64,000 nucleotides of DNA from NCBI GenBank assembly GCA_024305405.1, contig JAKNDB010000067.1, positions 248,001 through 312,000 of the forward strand, given 5' to 3'. This document shows positions 41,076 to 53,600 of the stretch, in pieces (within the stretch, counting starts at the first letter, position 1; each line of letters starts with the position of its first letter). This DNA is from Dirofilaria immitis (taxonomy: Eukaryota > Nematoda > Chromadorea > Rhabditida > Onchocercidae). Made by a program: the position numbers and the translations under genes. The notes below the pieces were generated by a model that was not told the DNA's origin, ran no database searches, and saw nothing but the letters and a program-made list of their open reading frames with translations.

Positions 41076-42243
41076 TGACAATTGTTAGAATAGCAAAAAT
41101 CATGAAAATCAACAACTGAGAAGTATTGGAACTAATGCGGGAATTACAAAATCATCGTTAGCTTTGCTTTAAAAAAGTGTTATGTTCAAAACTTGGACAG
41201 TCATCTATGTTTTCTTTTATTGGATAAACAGTAAGCGTAAAATCAATAGTTAGGAAGATTGGAAGAGAATCAAGGTATACGATTCATCAAGCACACGATA
41301 TTTTTCAGTACATCGGATACCATACCGAAATTCAGTAGAAATATCACAGAACGAAATGGTTTGAAAAAGATTTATTTATGCACAAATGCATGTAAATAAT
41401 CGTCTGAACGGAAGACAGATTGTAACAATTTATAATCTGAATAATTCCATGCCAGAAATAATTATGTTTCATTGCAAAAATCTAAAGTACTGGCTAAAAA
41501 TAAGATGCACAAAAACGGCCGGATACTTGGACAGATTGGGTTTATTACTAATAAAGAAGTATCAATAAAAGCAAGCAAAGATGGAGATAAAAGATTTGTT
41601 CACTTAAAGAAAATAATGCGAACATTTTGAAACTGATAAAAATTCAAATAAAGTATTGTAAAAAAATTAGCATAATTAACGAGTTAAAATAATCGATAAA
41701 TATATATATATATATATACATATATATATACCTTTTACACAAAGTTTCATTATAGAAAATTGTTCCTTTAGCTGTAAAGAAACTTCTACCTTCAGATATA
41801 GGATGGCAAATAGCAGCGAGAATAGAATTTGATTTTGATCACCTACAGATTAAATTTTACCAAAACCATTTCTAAAAATGACAATATTTTGTTTGAAGTA
41901 AGTAAACTGCAATCAGAAAAGTTCATACAAATTATAAATATATAAATTATAAAAAAAAGGTACAATTGTCTGAAACCTAATACATTGCATTTTTATAAAA
42001 AGATTCATCCCATTTAATTAATTTCTTTCTACGTCTGTTTATATGTAATTTCAGATTTCCTAATAGACTGAGAGTCAATTAATGAATCCGACTTTACCAA
42101 AGTTTCTAAAGAGGGCAAAAATGCTAAAACTGAGATCTTTGGATATTAATGGACAATATTTCAAATTGGGGAATAAAATCTTTGGAGAAAAGAGAAAATT
42201 GAAAATTTTCAAAACACCTTACAACGAAACTTTCAGTAGTATT
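41076..42243. other. Intergenic with TA microsatellite
   Basis: No coding signal is seen. A TA dinucleotide tract lies at about 41698-41731, and the rest is AT-rich. Confidence 0.4.
41698..41731. repeat. TA dinucleotide microsatellite
   Basis: Roughly 16 TA units with one C interruption. Confidence 0.8.
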
Positions 42244-45200
42244 CTACCCATCTTCTAACGCATTATCACCATAATCACCAGGAATTTCTTGTTTTTCATT
42301 ACTATCATTATTATTCTCCGTGTTTTTCTCCATTTGGTTTTTCTTCTGAACAAAGGGAAATTGTCCATTCATATCCAAAACATTATCAAGATTCAATTCA
42401 GCCTCTGAAACAATGCTTTTTAATTACCACAAATTTCATCAGTTCCACAAAATACTGTAAAGGTAAAATGACAAATTTTCGGATCGAAAGCATAATAATG
42501 AACCAGAACATGAGGACGTAACTTCTCCTAGTACATTTCTAAAAATGAACTTCGAAAAACGAACGGCGAGAATTCGGGAACTTTGGCTCCACTTCATTTT
42601 TGGCCCCATTTGATTGTTTTTCCAACTGTAGTGGTAGGGCAAGAAAATTAAATTGGTTGTCCCAAGCTTTGTCTTCTAAAAACCAATCTTTATGAACTTT
42701 AAAACCCAATATGAAAATTTCTGAAAAGGTAAATCAGCAAATCAAAAAATAATATGCTAGTTCTTCTTTAATATAATTTCAAAACAGCAAGTTCAGTATA
42801 ATCTGCTTCATGATTCCCAAACTTTAGAAAATGGAATAAATGAAATACCATCTAATTCTTGCTAGTAACCACACCGATGGAGCTCGTAACAAAGATAGAT
42901 AAAAAGAAAATCGTAACGTACGCGGGACTGAAACGATTGCATCACCATGAAAGTTACTTGGTTTCGTTATCGGAACAATAATATGCTCCGGAACAACGGG
43001 CTTTGGCAAGATGACTCCTTGTTGGAACAACTGAAATTCTTTATTAATCAAAATCATGGAAAGAGATACGAATGTTTTTATGAATCTTATTATCAATCTT
43101 CGAAATATATCACTTAAAATTGAAACATACGTTGTAAATTTTCCTAGAAATTCTTTAAAAAAGAGCGAAAAAAATCATATTTCGACAGTTACATAGGGAG
43201 ATGGATTACACTCAATTTTAGCTACCATTTTTTTATCTTGAGCTGAGATATCTTTGCGATTCTCTGATTCATTAGCACTTTTAGTTATCGCCAATGGTGA
43301 AATAGTTAAATTGGCTTCCTGGCGAATAATTTCTTGAACATTTCCTCCTTGCAACTGCGTTTTCAAACTGAATTAAACTGAGGGACAAATTCACAGAAAT
43401 GAAATAAAAGTAAAACAAAAAGTTTTTATTCTATGCTTATCAATATTGGACCATTTTACAGACTCAATATAACTCATTAAGAATGGCACATTTATGTACT
43501 TAAATCATTGTAATCGATAGATTCGTTATTCATTGCTAATTGCTCAATGTTTGAAAAAAATCTGTTACGATTCGTTTGGAAACACTCAAAATCACAATTT
43601 TAAATGAATTTAATTTGAAAGAAAGAAAAAACAACCTTTCGTCATTTTTTTCTGGTGTTTCCAACACACTTCTCATCGAAGTAAACTTTGTTTGCATAGT
43701 AGTGATTGTGAGTTTTGCAAGCGCCTAAGTTTTGGTAAGTTTATTTTAATAAAAACACCTTATAATTTTATATGTTTTTAATGAATGCTGTTAAATTACG
43801 TAATAAATATAATGGTTCGAAATTGGCAATTTCTCTTCTTAGAATCTTGCATCACATCTAGCGTGCAGCCGTACCATTACTGGGAGTATTATTTAACGAA
43901 TTATAACATACCAATTCAGCTTTCATTGAGGCCATCGCAGCAAAACACGTACTGAAGAATTTTTAAATAAATTAAAGGTTGACAAATTATAAATTTAACA
44001 AGGGAGTTTCGTATTTAACAACATGAAAAACATGTCCAATTAGCTATTCAATTGAGGATAAAAACAACAGTAAGCATAGCACGATACTTTTGTACAGTTT
44101 AGATAAATTAGAAAATCTTTAAAAAAAAACAAGAAGCACATTTAATAAACAATAGTGTATGCATTAAGAATAAAGAATTAACAATTATTAACAATTGGCA
44201 TACTAAGCACTTCAGACAGTCTATTTATGACTTATCTGATATGCAATTGCTGCAATAGAAGCGCTTTTATAGTCGAAAAAAGAAATTAAAAAGGAAACAA
44301 ACTTTTTGTCATTCTGGAGCTGTTTTAAATTCTCTGTATAGGACAACAGAATATTGCCTTGTTTTGCCAATTTTTCATTGCATTCTATAAAAATCAAATT
44401 ACAATATATGTAAAAATAATAACACATACTTTTTGGAGAGAATTTCAAAAAACATAATGAGTCTTGAAATTATTATTTGGTTTCATATACCTCTTATCTT
44501 GAAATATTCCAATCAAAGAAATTATTTATCAAATCTGCACTTACTTTTTCTGCCACCAATCAAAAAGAAAAATTTTTAGCCTCTAAAAAAATCGACAAAA
44601 AAAGATTTGGAATGAACCTTTCTGATTCAAATGCACAGATTTCAATTCATTTTCCAACCTAGCCTCGGAACTTTTGTATTTTTCCAGTTGAGCTTTAAAA
44701 TCTGGAAATGTCAAACATTGATGAATATGAAATCTTCTTCCTAATTTAAACGGAAAAATTCGAATTTCAAAATTCAAAATGATTTGCACAGGATCCGATT
44801 CATCAAAATAATTTATTTAATTACTCTACTGAAAATGCATAGCTAACAGAAGTATGTTAGTTTAATAAAATATGCGACATATTAATTACGAACCAATATT
44901 CTCGGATTTAATTTTAATATGTCGATTCCTTTCAAGTTCAATCTGATTACGTATATTGTATAGCTCTGCGTTCTGAGCTTGATAAATGTAAAAAACGAAA
45001 AATAAAAGCAGAAGACCCGTTAAGAAACCGAACAGTGGTAGATTCCGAAATATCGGTCCACCACCAGTCGCTGTAATTGGTCTGAAAACTTTATTGAAAC
45101 ACAGATACTTCTTAAGCTAATTATAATCATTACGATGACAGAATACTGTAGATAACAATTAGACCTCATTTCATATTCGATATTTTAGTTTGGGGTAGTG

Positions 45201-45390
45201 CCATAATTTTTTATTTGTGGTAAACAACTGTCTGGGAAAAAAAACGGTATAGGAAATATCAGTAACAAAATGATATTATATAGCCCTGAATTCATGGAAC
45301 ATTTGCAAAGATGTCAATAATTATGCATATGAAATCAAAATCTCTTCACCTCAAAATTCCGCGTCTTTGTCCATTATGTCCTGAATACAT
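42244..45390 (-). CDS. Type II membrane coiled-coil protein, GOLM1/GOLM2-like
   Basis: Likely Golgi type II membrane protein. Exon 1 (45390 to about 45349) encodes MYSGHNGQRRGIL. Exon 2 (about 45079-44893) encodes PITATGGGPIFRNLPLF, then one membrane helix (GFLTGLLLLFFVFYIYQ), then a charged helix (ELYNIRNQIELERNRHIKIK). Further exons add coiled coil: FKAQLEKYKSSEARLENELK (about 44703-44622) and KLAKQGNILLSYTENLKQLQ (about 44393-44306). They are followed by hydrophilic linkers (43360-43190 and 43030-42905). The acidic C-terminus is EAELNLDNVLDMNGQFPF, then PGDYGDNALEDG and TAG 42244-42246. A short cytosolic tail, membrane anchor, luminal coiled coil and acidic end with a DYG-type motif is the layout of the GOLM1/CASC4 family. 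Sequence identity is low, so the family call is moderate. Exons between 42730 and 42540 are uncertain. Confidence 0.55.
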
Positions 45391-45421
45391 TTCGTTATTT
45401 TTCGGTTTCTAGCTGCACTTG

Positions 45422-45434
45422 CTATAAAGATAAC
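45422..45434 (-). promoter_or_regulatory. Possible trans-splice acceptor of the GOLM-like gene
   Basis: The minus-strand sequence GGTTATCTTTATAG precedes ATG 45390 by about 30 bases. Confidence 0.35.
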
Positions 45435-47611
45435 CTAAAAATTATAATACATTAAATCTGTGTATCTTATCATTGACATTAGTATTCAGCAAAATTTATA
45501 TTTATAAAAATTATATCTAAAAATGAATCTGATTAAAACATTCCTTCTGAAATGAATTTTCAACAAAGCCATCTTATTATAAATCCAAAATTTATATCAT
45601 ATATAATATTTATTAAATCATAAAAGTTTTGTAATTCGCCTAGCTATTCGTTTATAAGCATCTTTTCCACTTCATTTTATATATATCTAATGAAATAACC
45701 ATAAAAATAAAAAAAAAAGACAACAGTGATAATCAAAACTGTTATGCAGATTTTTAAGTAATATAAGCTGAATAAGATGTCTTCAAATTATTGAAATATA
45801 ACAAATATTACCTTTTACATCCAACAGCATATCTTCATAGCTTGAATTCGATGAAGTAAGCTCTAGAAAATTATGTATTGTTATTATGCTGTTTTTATCG
45901 GCATCTCATTTCATATCATTATCGTCATCGCCATTTTTATTACAATGTCGTTATCGTTATTATTGAAAGAATCATTTTCATGGCTTCAACAAATATTTTG
46001 GATTGAATTTTGAATCTTATTGATGCGATGCCATAAATTCAAAATTAGAATCTACGAATTAATAGATTTTTGTAGCTCTCTGAATATCAGCAGTATTAAT
46101 ATCTGGTAATTAAGTTATTAAATCGAACAACTTCATATTAAATAAAAAGAATGAATGTCATATAGATAATTAATTAGGCTGCCTAAAAGGAGAGAATGTA
46201 ATAACTAATAACTAATAATAGAAACCAAACTGAACGAAAATTAATTTAAGTTCAGATCTCCTAGATGTTAAAATGGTTAAATATCATTGAGAAGATTGAT
46301 GATCAATATGATTTAGATGTTGCATAATGTATATACATTCCCCAGTATCTGCATAAGTTCGAGCTTGCTAATTCATGATTGAGGGTAAAAACTTGAAGAT
46401 AATAATTTCAGACTTTGTCTTAATTGCTAATCATATTGAATCAAACTTGATTAGTTGATTAACATATCGTATAACAGCCCCGTCGTATGGTAAAAAGATC
46501 TACGTTGTCGCCTTCGAAAATTTATCCTGTAAAGTAAAACGAGAATAGAGAGCATATTTGCACATCATTTGCAAACATTTAACGAACCGCAAATGGAAGT
46601 GTTTGGTTCAATTTACCCGGTTACTATGGTGTCGTGTCGATAGATGAAGGTTAATGATGAAGATGGGTGATGGTCTATATTTGTTAATTTCAATTAATTC
46701 TTATTGCAGACTTTGAATTCGATCGTTCGTTAGCTAATGGAAAAGTATTTGAGCTTCAGCTCTGATAGTTGAATTGGTTAATCGATTTTCTTCATAGGTT
46801 AATATTGACATATATTATGAATCATCAAGGATTAAGCGTAGGAGATGTTCTTCTTCTATTACTGTTCTTATCCTTATTAATACTGCTTTCATTATCATAA
46901 TCACTTCTTTCATCATTAGTATCATTATTATAACTATCGCCATTATTTGTCGGTGAACGTCTTGATGTCTTCAATTAGAGTTTTGAATCTTCCGAATCGA
47001 TCAGATATGTTCATTGTCCTTTACTTCATATACTTTTGGTTCGTAATAATAAAGGGAATTCTGAAGTTCTGCCATTATTATTCTGTCTATCCGATCGTGT
47101 CTAAATTTTTTTGCAGCTCTTTACTGTTGTAACAACTGCTCTTGATCTAGGTCTTGTTCCTTTTAATTTTCCCGTTTTCCTTTATTTTGATTATTTGACG
47201 TTATCAGCCAAAAAAATTCGTCACTCAATTTTTTATTTCTTGTTTTACAATGTTTAGATTCTCTGAATTCGTTTTCACTTCCTAATATCGTCTCATACTG
47301 TAGCATGATTACGTTTGTTTTCGTTATACGAGATTTCTGTTGAAAAATGATTAGTTATTTTGATCAGTTCTGATTTTTATTTTGGTATAACTTGTACGCT
47401 ACTTTATATCTTTTGTTAATAATCTTAATTCTTCTGTTTCATCAACTGCAAATAATTTATTTTATTTGTTTATCGGTAATTTAAACAGTGACTACTTATT
47501 TGTTTTTTCCATTGTTATGGTTATCGCAACATTTAAAATCATAGGCAAATTATTTATTTTTAACAAAAGATCTGTAATCAGACACAAATAAGCATTTGTT
47601 AATGGAAATTA
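45435..47611. other. Divergent intergenic region, GOLM-like gene / TOR
   Basis: About 2.2 kb between two genes that point away from each other. It should contain both promoters. The sequence is AT-rich with ATTATC-type triplet clusters near 45905-45965 and 46860-46945. No supported gene is seen. Confidence 0.4.
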
Positions 47612-47618
47612 TTTGCAG
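47612..47618 (+). promoter_or_regulatory. Possible trans-splice acceptor of TOR
   Basis: TTTGCAG ends one base before the TOR ATG at 47620. There is no upstream homology, which supports a spliced-leader acceptor and this start codon. Confidence 0.5.
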
Positions 47619-47619
47619 G

Positions 47620-50600
47620 ATGGATTCGAATATTCGAGAGACATCTGCACGGGCTGTAGCAGCCGATTTTCTTATGCGTTTAAGAAAAAAAGGAGGGGAT
47701 GAAAATCGGTTGAAAGTTGCGAGACAACTTTATGAGTAATAAGTTATCCTTCTATCTTGAAATTTTTATTACGAAATATGTTTCAAAAGATCTTATTCTA
47801 GGTATCTATTAAATTGCTGATAGGGAAATCGAAAAGAAAACATTGAAACAAGCAAATAATTCGAATACAATTTTACATATCAAGTACAATTTTTAACGGA
47901 GGTAATAAAATAATTCCTTAATTGTTTATTAAATCAAAATTTTTAAGTTACATAAATGGCGAACTACGTGATAACAGTGAACAGTTTATGGCAGAATTTT
48001 TGCAACGTTCGATGCAAAAGTTGATCAGGTTTTTCTTTTCTAAACGATTTTTTGTACCGAGAAGCTCATTCACTTTTATTTAGTCAAATTTTAATATTTG
48101 GTTGATTTGATAGTGAATTTTTCAAATTTTTTCTTTTCTGCAACTACATTTGTTCTAGCACATTAGCTAATACTGAACTAAATTTTTATTTTGCGTTTTT
48201 ATTTTACTTATAGTAAGAACTTAGAACTAAATGAGATTTTATGTCTGAATTATATCAAGAGTATAGTGTTATTTAAAAAAGAAAAATGCTTTTGTTTTCT
48301 TTGTATATTTGATCGAATGCATATATTTTTAATTATGCATCCTCGTGTTTTAAAAAATAAATATATATGAAACATAAGTCAATAAAGTTTTTCCATTTTT
48401 CAGAGTGCTATACATACGTTAATGACGAGTTTGGATAATGACGAAAGGAAGGCGGGAATAATTTTGATAGGTATTTATAATTTGATATATACATAAATTC
48501 TTAATTGATTTTAACTAGTTTACTTTATCCATGGAAAGATTTCAGCTTGTTTAGTAGAAAATGCCGGTGATGAAACAAAACGTGTTCCACGTTTTGCAAA
48601 GTATCTTTTGAAAGCGCTAGTGCAAGGCGATGAAGCAGGTATGAAACTTGTTGCCAGGGCAATTGCTTATTTGATTCAGACATCAAAGACATTCGCTGCT
48701 GAACTGGTGGAAAAATCCATCAATCAGGTTAAAATTTTTCTTTCTCCTGGCTCAATTCTTGTACTATCGATTTCACTTTTAAATGGTTGGGTGATATGTC
48801 ACTTGTTGTGTTTTAAAGGTTTTAATGTATATATATTATTATAATTAAAAATGTCTGTGATGATGTAATGTTTTGTTTTTTTTCAATTCATCTTATCAAG
48901 ATGTTTTTACACTAGATAGTATCATATCAATAGTATTAAAACATTAAGACTTGAATAGGTATGTGAATGGCTTGAAGAATCTGAGCGACATGAATCTCGT
49001 CGTCTTGCTGCAGTTTTTCTGGCGAGGCAATTGGCTTTGTACACATCAACATCATTTTTCCTACGTGCATCTAATTTCTTTTCCAACATTTTCAAAGTTG
49101 TCAGAGATCCTAAGGTTCGAAAAAGTTTTTAAGATTTTTTTTGCTTCATGTTATTTGAACGCACTGTGCTAAAATAGTATGCTTAGTTCGAGTAACGGTT
49201 TTAACAGCATTTTATTGACATCAATACCTTCTCTTTTAAGTTAATTATTAATTGTACAGTATGATGATTTCTCTTTTCATTCTTTCGATTAGTACTTTCT
49301 CTTCAATATTAGGTTATTGGGCGTGTTTTTAGATCACTGTACGAATAGCAGCTACTAAAGCCTTGCATGCTGCTCTTACAGTCACGTCGCAGCGTGAAAC
49401 ACGTCAGAAATCGGAATGGTATTGGGTAAGTTATTTCAAATTATAATTTGCATTCTCTAATCACCAATTGGACGGACCATTTTTCCTTTATCATTTTTAT
49501 CACTTTTATCACAATTTTGCATATTTAGTTGTTCGACAAAAATACATATTTCACAAGATTTTAAAAATTGGAAAAGAAACGTATACATTTTTGTTACATT
49601 GTTATAACAAAAGTATATACAAAAATGAAGAAAAAGAAAGATATGAATAAAAAATAGACCAAAACATAATGCTTAATTGCTGTTAATTTAAATTTTTATT
49701 TTTCTAGCTCTAGCCATTGACATCGCCCTTAAAAATTGGAAGATTAAAAGCCCTTATTCCAATACTTCTCATTTTCTTTTGGGTAATGTTGGGTACCACT
49801 CAGGGCTCTGACTCCTGCTATTAGACTGAGTGAATTGGATTTGTGATTGTATTTACTAAATTAAGGGATTTTTCTTAGAATTACAAACTTCTTTAATTCT
49901 ATTTAGAGTTAGATGTGGCTATGGCTAATCAATAAATTGTGATTGATTTCAATATTTAATAACTGGTCTGATAGGAAGGAGATTTTTTCTGTTCCTCAAT
50001 CTAGAAAAGAGAGATTTTTTCGAAAAAAGGATAAAAAAAAGAAAGGAAAAAGAGCGAAGGATGCAAGAAAAAAGAGAAAAATTGTTATCAAATTTTTGGA
50101 ATTATTCTGTAATTTTAGTGAGTTGATTTTGAAGACTATTATTTTAAGCGCTGTTATGATGAAGCAATGAATTCTTTGAAATTTGATGGTTTGAATCGAG
50201 ACGAAAGGCAGCATCCAATGCTTTTAATCTTGAATGAATTGCTTCGAATTGGTAATGCACCGGCTGAGCGTCAACGTATCCTGGCGCTTGGTCGTCAACC
50301 ACAACAAAATGTTCGAACAGTAATTGGATCAAATGCAATAGATTGGTTGACTGAACGTACATATTCAGTAACTGTTGATAGTCGAACTGCTAATCAACTT
50401 GTTGCTGAAAAATTCAATGATGTTAGCATTATAGCTATCTCGGTTTTGTGCCTATTAATAATTTCTGGAACGAAATTGGAAAAATATTCCCAAGAATTAT
50501 TGATTGCGCTCAATTGATTTATTCGGGTTTATTGTAATAATGATTTTTCTGCAAATACCTTAAATATTTTATTTTTTGGATTGAGTAGTTATTAAGAATG

Positions 50601-53600
50601 TATATATGAATGAAATGCGGGATGAGAATTAATTTCCTTAAAATTTCTATGTATCATCGAAAAATAAAGAAAATTTTTGGCAATGAAACTTTGATTTTCT
50701 ATACATAATTCAAGAAAATCTTAAGATTTTGAAGGATAATTGTAATAATTGATATATTGTTTTCCTTTTATTTTAATTTGCTCACTTTTTCAGATATATC
50801 GAGCATGTAATCTCGCATGTACTTCACGTTATGTTTGTTGCCAAACGACATTGCTTGAAATTTTCCCACGTCTTTCATCATTTGGGAAAACCCAAACGGA
50901 TGCTTCAAATGAGACAAATGTTTTCAATGTTGATATAGATTTAATGTTCAATCATGCATTAAATTTGACAACAAAGCATTCACCTGCTTTTTTACTCTTG
51001 GTTTGTTGGTGCTTGATCGGCCAACAGAACTGCTTCCCAAACTGCCTCGTCTTTTTACTGTCATACAAATGCAGTTGCAGACAGCAACATATAAGTTAGT
51101 TTTACTCGTTATTTATTTTTATTATTTGTATTTTTATCAACATACAATAATAATGCGCTTACCTTCGAAAATATCAAAATACAATAAAATATGACTGAAT
51201 GAATTAAAACTTTTGATTGTTTAACTTTTCTTGAGACCTTTCATTTTCATTAGACCTTTTTCACTTCATCAACGTCTCAGCTTTTTAAAAAATTTTTTCA
51301 TTCACATTGACTCTTATAAAGGTTTTAAAATAACTAAAACTTTTTATATGAAAGAGTAATTGGTACTAAGTTTATTGTATTTTTCTCAAAAGCTAATTGT
51401 TGTTTTTAGACATAAACCAGTGGATGAATACGTCTTCTTGTGTCTTACATTAATCATTCGCGCATTGAAAGAAAAGGTAGAATCCGAAATTAAAACGCTG
51501 CTACCGATTCTACTATCGACAGGTTTATCGAAAGGTATTACCCAACTTTATTTTAAATTAATGTGAGTCTAATTTTAATCACTGTGCTTTCAATCTTGTC
51601 TTGTCTAATCATTTAAATTTAGAGAAAATTTCACGGCAGATGAGATTTAATGTACGTCATGGTAATGAGATTTGGGCATCTATAGCTGACTAGGAGAATG
51701 TGCGGAAAAAATAAATTTTGGTAGAACCATATGATTTTCTTTTGAAAAAGAAGAGAGAAAAGAAAGGAAACCTGTGAATTCAAAGTTGAGGATGTGGCAT
51801 AATATTTCCAACCCAAAAAAATTGCGATTTCTTCATTCTTCTAATTGTTTTCTGAAAAAATCATTTTGTAGCTTTCGTTTCAGGATTAACAGACGTCGCC
51901 TACGAAATAATGCAATCCATACCTGGATTGAAAACCGAAGCACAGGATGGTTTATTGAAGGAACTTTGCCAACTTTTGATGAACCGCAAGTTGCCTAGTA
52001 AACTTGATCCACCAACAGAACCACCCATGCCAAATGGCCTCGTAAATGTTGCTAACGTAGCGCTTACAAATCTTGCATTAGCTACACTTGGTCGTTTCGA
52101 ATTTCAGCGGCATGCGCTGCAAATGTTTATCAATTATATAGCCCATGTAAGAGTAATTTTATTAGTTCAAAATTTTTAGTTCCTCATGCAGTTTTTAATT
52201 TTCAACAACGGTTAAAGCAACGAAATCATTTCTCGATTAATGACTAAGTTTAAGAGTTGTGATTTAAGTAAATATTCATTCACTAAAGATAGCTAGAGAA
52301 ACAATAGCAACGAATAAAAAAATAACAAATAAGCGAAATTTAAATTTTTATAAATTCTCAGGGTTACTTGTCTTCTGACTGCGCCGAAATACGTTTGGCT
52401 GCAGTGGATTGCTGTGCTAAAATGTTGACACCGTTTGTTCGTGTATTTGAATCATTCGAATGTGCCAATAAAAACAACGTTTCGATGTATTAAATTTGAT
52501 CCAATCCGTACTCCGACAACTTGTTATGGTTGCTGTTGTTGATCTATGTAAATTTTCCTGACTTTTTTAGTAAAACTTTTTTAGAATTATGGTTTCTGAA
52601 ACTTCTAGGAAATTGTATAATAATTTGGTGGTTTGATGTAAGTAATATATGCAAAAAAATTTCTGGAGTTGTACGTGCGATGTTTTGTATATAATCTGAA
52701 AAAACAAATATATATATAGCCTCGCTCAAGGAGACTCTTTGTGTAAAAATACGTTACGGATAGTTATATATATATCATTGACGATTGCCAGCTTTTAATG
52801 ATGATTTATAGCTACTATTGTATACTTCTTAGTGAAAGTCCTATTCAAATTTAAATTAAAAATATAAGTGACGAAATTTAATGTCTGAATGTTGAATTTC
52901 CTTAATTTTTATCTTAATAATCTCTCGTTTTTCAGCAGTGGAAGTACGCTTAAGAGTTCTACAGTGTTTCAAAGATGGAGATCCACTTCTCTTATCACAT
53001 TTAGCTCAGGCCGATATGCTTGATTCTATTTTCATGACTTTGCATGATGAAAAGCTGGAAATGCAGGAACATGCAGTAGCGTTACTTGGAAAATTGGGTA
53101 GTTTAAATCCTGCATATGTTTTGCCAAGTTTACGGAATGTTCTGTTGGAAACGCTTACCCAATTGACGAACAGTGGTGTGCCAAGGTTAGCTTATTGCAC
53201 CTATTCACGATCTGAATTTCTGAAGTTTATGAGATATATATAGGTTTTTACTCTGCAAAACGAATTTATTACTATTATACCTGTATCAAAACAAGTTAGA
53301 ACTTAATAAGTTTAATATTTTTTTATAGTGTTCTTATACTAGATAAAAGTATGATTTAAATAGTAGACTAAGAAAATATAATTTCATACATTTTATTGAA
53401 ATAAACGGAAACTATAAAAATTTCAGACTCGAAGAACATAGTGCTCGCCTAATTGCACAGGTGGCTAAACAGTCTCCGAAATTTGCAAAACCATATATGA
53501 GTCCGATATTGGCAGCTTTAGTACCAAAACTAACCTCTGAAATTAGTCATGTGGATGTGACTGTGCAAGTTTGATATTTTATTTGTTGTATATACTTTGA

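Noticed and set aside
45350..45860. Minus-strand exon pair encoding a Ser-rich and basic peptide upstream of the GOLM-like start
   Set aside because: Splice-like borders exist, but the frame conflicts with the GOLM-like first exon and shows no homology. The acceptor at 45422 is better explained as the trans-splice or 5' UTR site.
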